A program made the position numbers and the translations under genes. 6,699 nucleotides of DNA, taken from positions 1 to 6,699 of the forward strand of contig JAKSCF010000333.1 in the NCBI GenBank assembly GCA_022360735.1, in the 5' to 3' direction. The notes under the pieces were generated by a model. The model was not told the origin of the DNA and did no database searches. It worked only from the letters and a program-made list of their open reading frames with translations. This document shows, piece by piece, positions 5,938 through 6,699 of the stretch; positions within the stretch are counted from its first letter, which is position 1, and each line of letters begins with the position of its first letter. This stretch comes from Clostridia bacterium. GTDB lineage: Bacteria; Bacillota_A; Clostridia; Peptostreptococcales; JAAYPU01.

Positions 5938-6699
5938 ATGAATAACAACTCAAAAATCAAACCGGAATCATTGAAAATATTGATGGATAATTGGGGAGCC
6001 GTTATTGAATCTTCCTATGATGGATTATATGTAACCGATGGCGATGCCAATACTTTGTATGTCAATAGATCCTATGAACGTATATCCGGATTAAAAAGGG
6101 AAGACGTTCTGGGCGAGAATATGAGAGATTTGGAAAGACGAGGACTGTTGTCTCAGTCTGCAACTTTAATGGTCCTCAAGAATAAAAAGGTAACCACCAT
6201 TGTCCAAGAGTTTCAAACCGGAAAGGAAGTATTGGTTACCAGTACCCCCATATATGGGGAAGACGGCAAAATTCTTCTTGTTGTAACCAATGTAAGAGAT
6301 GTAACAGAACTTAAAAATTTAAAAGAAGAACTAGAAGAAAATAAGGTGTTGGCTCAAAAGTATTACTCAGAAATTGAAGCAATGAGACTTCAATTACTGG
6401 AGAGCTCTGAAATTATTGCTGAGGATGAAGCGACACTAGAAATATTAAGAAAATCCATTCGCGTTGCAAAAGTGGACACCACAGTACTTATTCTTGGAGA
6501 AACCGGTGTGGGTAAAGAGGAGATTGCTAAATTTATACATAAAAACAGTAAAAAAGCAAAATATCAATTTATCAAAATTAATTGTGGCGCTATACCGGAA
6601 AATTTAATAGAATCTGAACTTTTTGGATATGAAAGAGGTGCCTTTACAGGTGCCGGAGAAAAAGGTAAAATGGGCTTATTTGAAATTGCAGACGGCGGA
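5938..6699 (+). CDS. PAS-domain sigma-54-dependent transcriptional activator, N-terminal part (3' end outside window)
   Basis: 254 residues are visible before the right edge cuts the gene. A PAS domain occupies about 15-125, with [22 protein letters not shown] (22-43), [14 protein letters not shown] (46-59) and the closing [17 protein letters not shown] (115-131). A charged, probably coiled-coil linker (about 126-155) leads into the AAA+ domain. Walker A is GETGVGKE (187-194). [25 protein letters not shown] follows at 215-239, including the GAFTGA loop (234-239) that contacts sigma-54 and defines this class. Walker B, the rest of the ATPase and the expected C-terminal DNA-binding helix-turn-helix are off the window. 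There is no response-regulator receiver domain, so the signal is probably sensed by the PAS domain; the ligand is unknown. An in-frame TGA at 5929-5931 limits the start to 5938 or later. AAGG at 5922-5925 is a weak, distant ribosome site. Its target operon is not evident here. Confidence 0.95.
   Translation, partial: MNNNSKIKPESLKILMDNWGAVIESSYDGLYVTDGDANTLYVNRSYERISGLKREDVLGENMRDLERRGLLSQSATLMVLKNKKVTTIVQEFQTGKEVLVTSTPIYGEDGKILLVVTNVRDVTELKNLKEELEENKVLAQKYYSEIEAMRLQLLESSEIIAEDEATLEILRKSIRVAKVDTTVLILGETGVGKEEIAKFIHKNSKKAKYQFIKINCGAIPENLIESELFGYERGAFTGAGEKGKMGLFEIADGG

Overview
The window is AT-rich with strong Shine-Dalgarno sites, short sigma-A-type promoters and intrinsic terminators. Its protein families (CstA, a 7TMR-DISM diguanylate cyclase, a PAS/AAA+ sigma-54 activator, a CxxC zinc-ribbon miniprotein) fit a low-GC Gram-positive, most likely an anaerobic Clostridia-type bacterium. 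I cannot name a genus from this alone. It reads as chromosomal housekeeping and signalling DNA. I see no transposase, integrase, phage gene, tRNA/rRNA or CRISPR repeat.

Layout, left to right. (1) 3-569 (+): the C-terminal half of a Gfo/Idh/MocA-family sugar oxidoreductase, cut by the left edge. (2) 572-2227 (-): a membrane diguanylate cyclase, converging tail-to-tail on the oxidoreductase with a 2-bp gap. (3) 2228-2508: a divergent control region with an extended -10 promoter for the cyclase and a TTGACA/TAAGAT promoter for the next gene. The second promoter implies a leader of about 165 nt with several mutually exclusive small hairpins. (4) 2509-3042 (+): a secreted, membrane-anchored Ig-like (SbsA/Big_5-type) protein. 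(5) 3105-3128: a shared bidirectional terminator. (6) 3139-3303 (-): a 54-aa zinc-ribbon protein, easily overlooked because of its size. (7) 3304-3536: no gene; it holds the zinc-ribbon RBS and, at 3466-3531, a large two-tier terminator for cstA. (8) 3537-5132 (-): CstA-family transporter. (9) 5221-5718 (-): an uncharacterised 165-aa protein with its own promoter, 88 bp upstream of cstA and possibly co-transcribed. (10) 5719-5937: a divergent promoter region. (11) 5938-6699 (+): the N-terminal part of a PAS-AAA+ sigma-54-dependent activator, cut by the right edge.

How the genes may work together is largely inference. The cyclase could make cyclic-di-GMP in response to an extracytoplasmic ligand, and the divergently transcribed surface Ig protein with a long leader is a natural candidate output. 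However, I could not match the leader to the c-di-GMP-I or -II riboswitch consensus. The sigma-54 activator next to cstA suggests nutrient-linked control, but I found no well-spaced -24/-12 promoter in front of cstA. Its target is therefore probably outside the window. Nothing here looks like a clearly new multi-gene system. The Ig-gene leader is the most interesting unexplained element.
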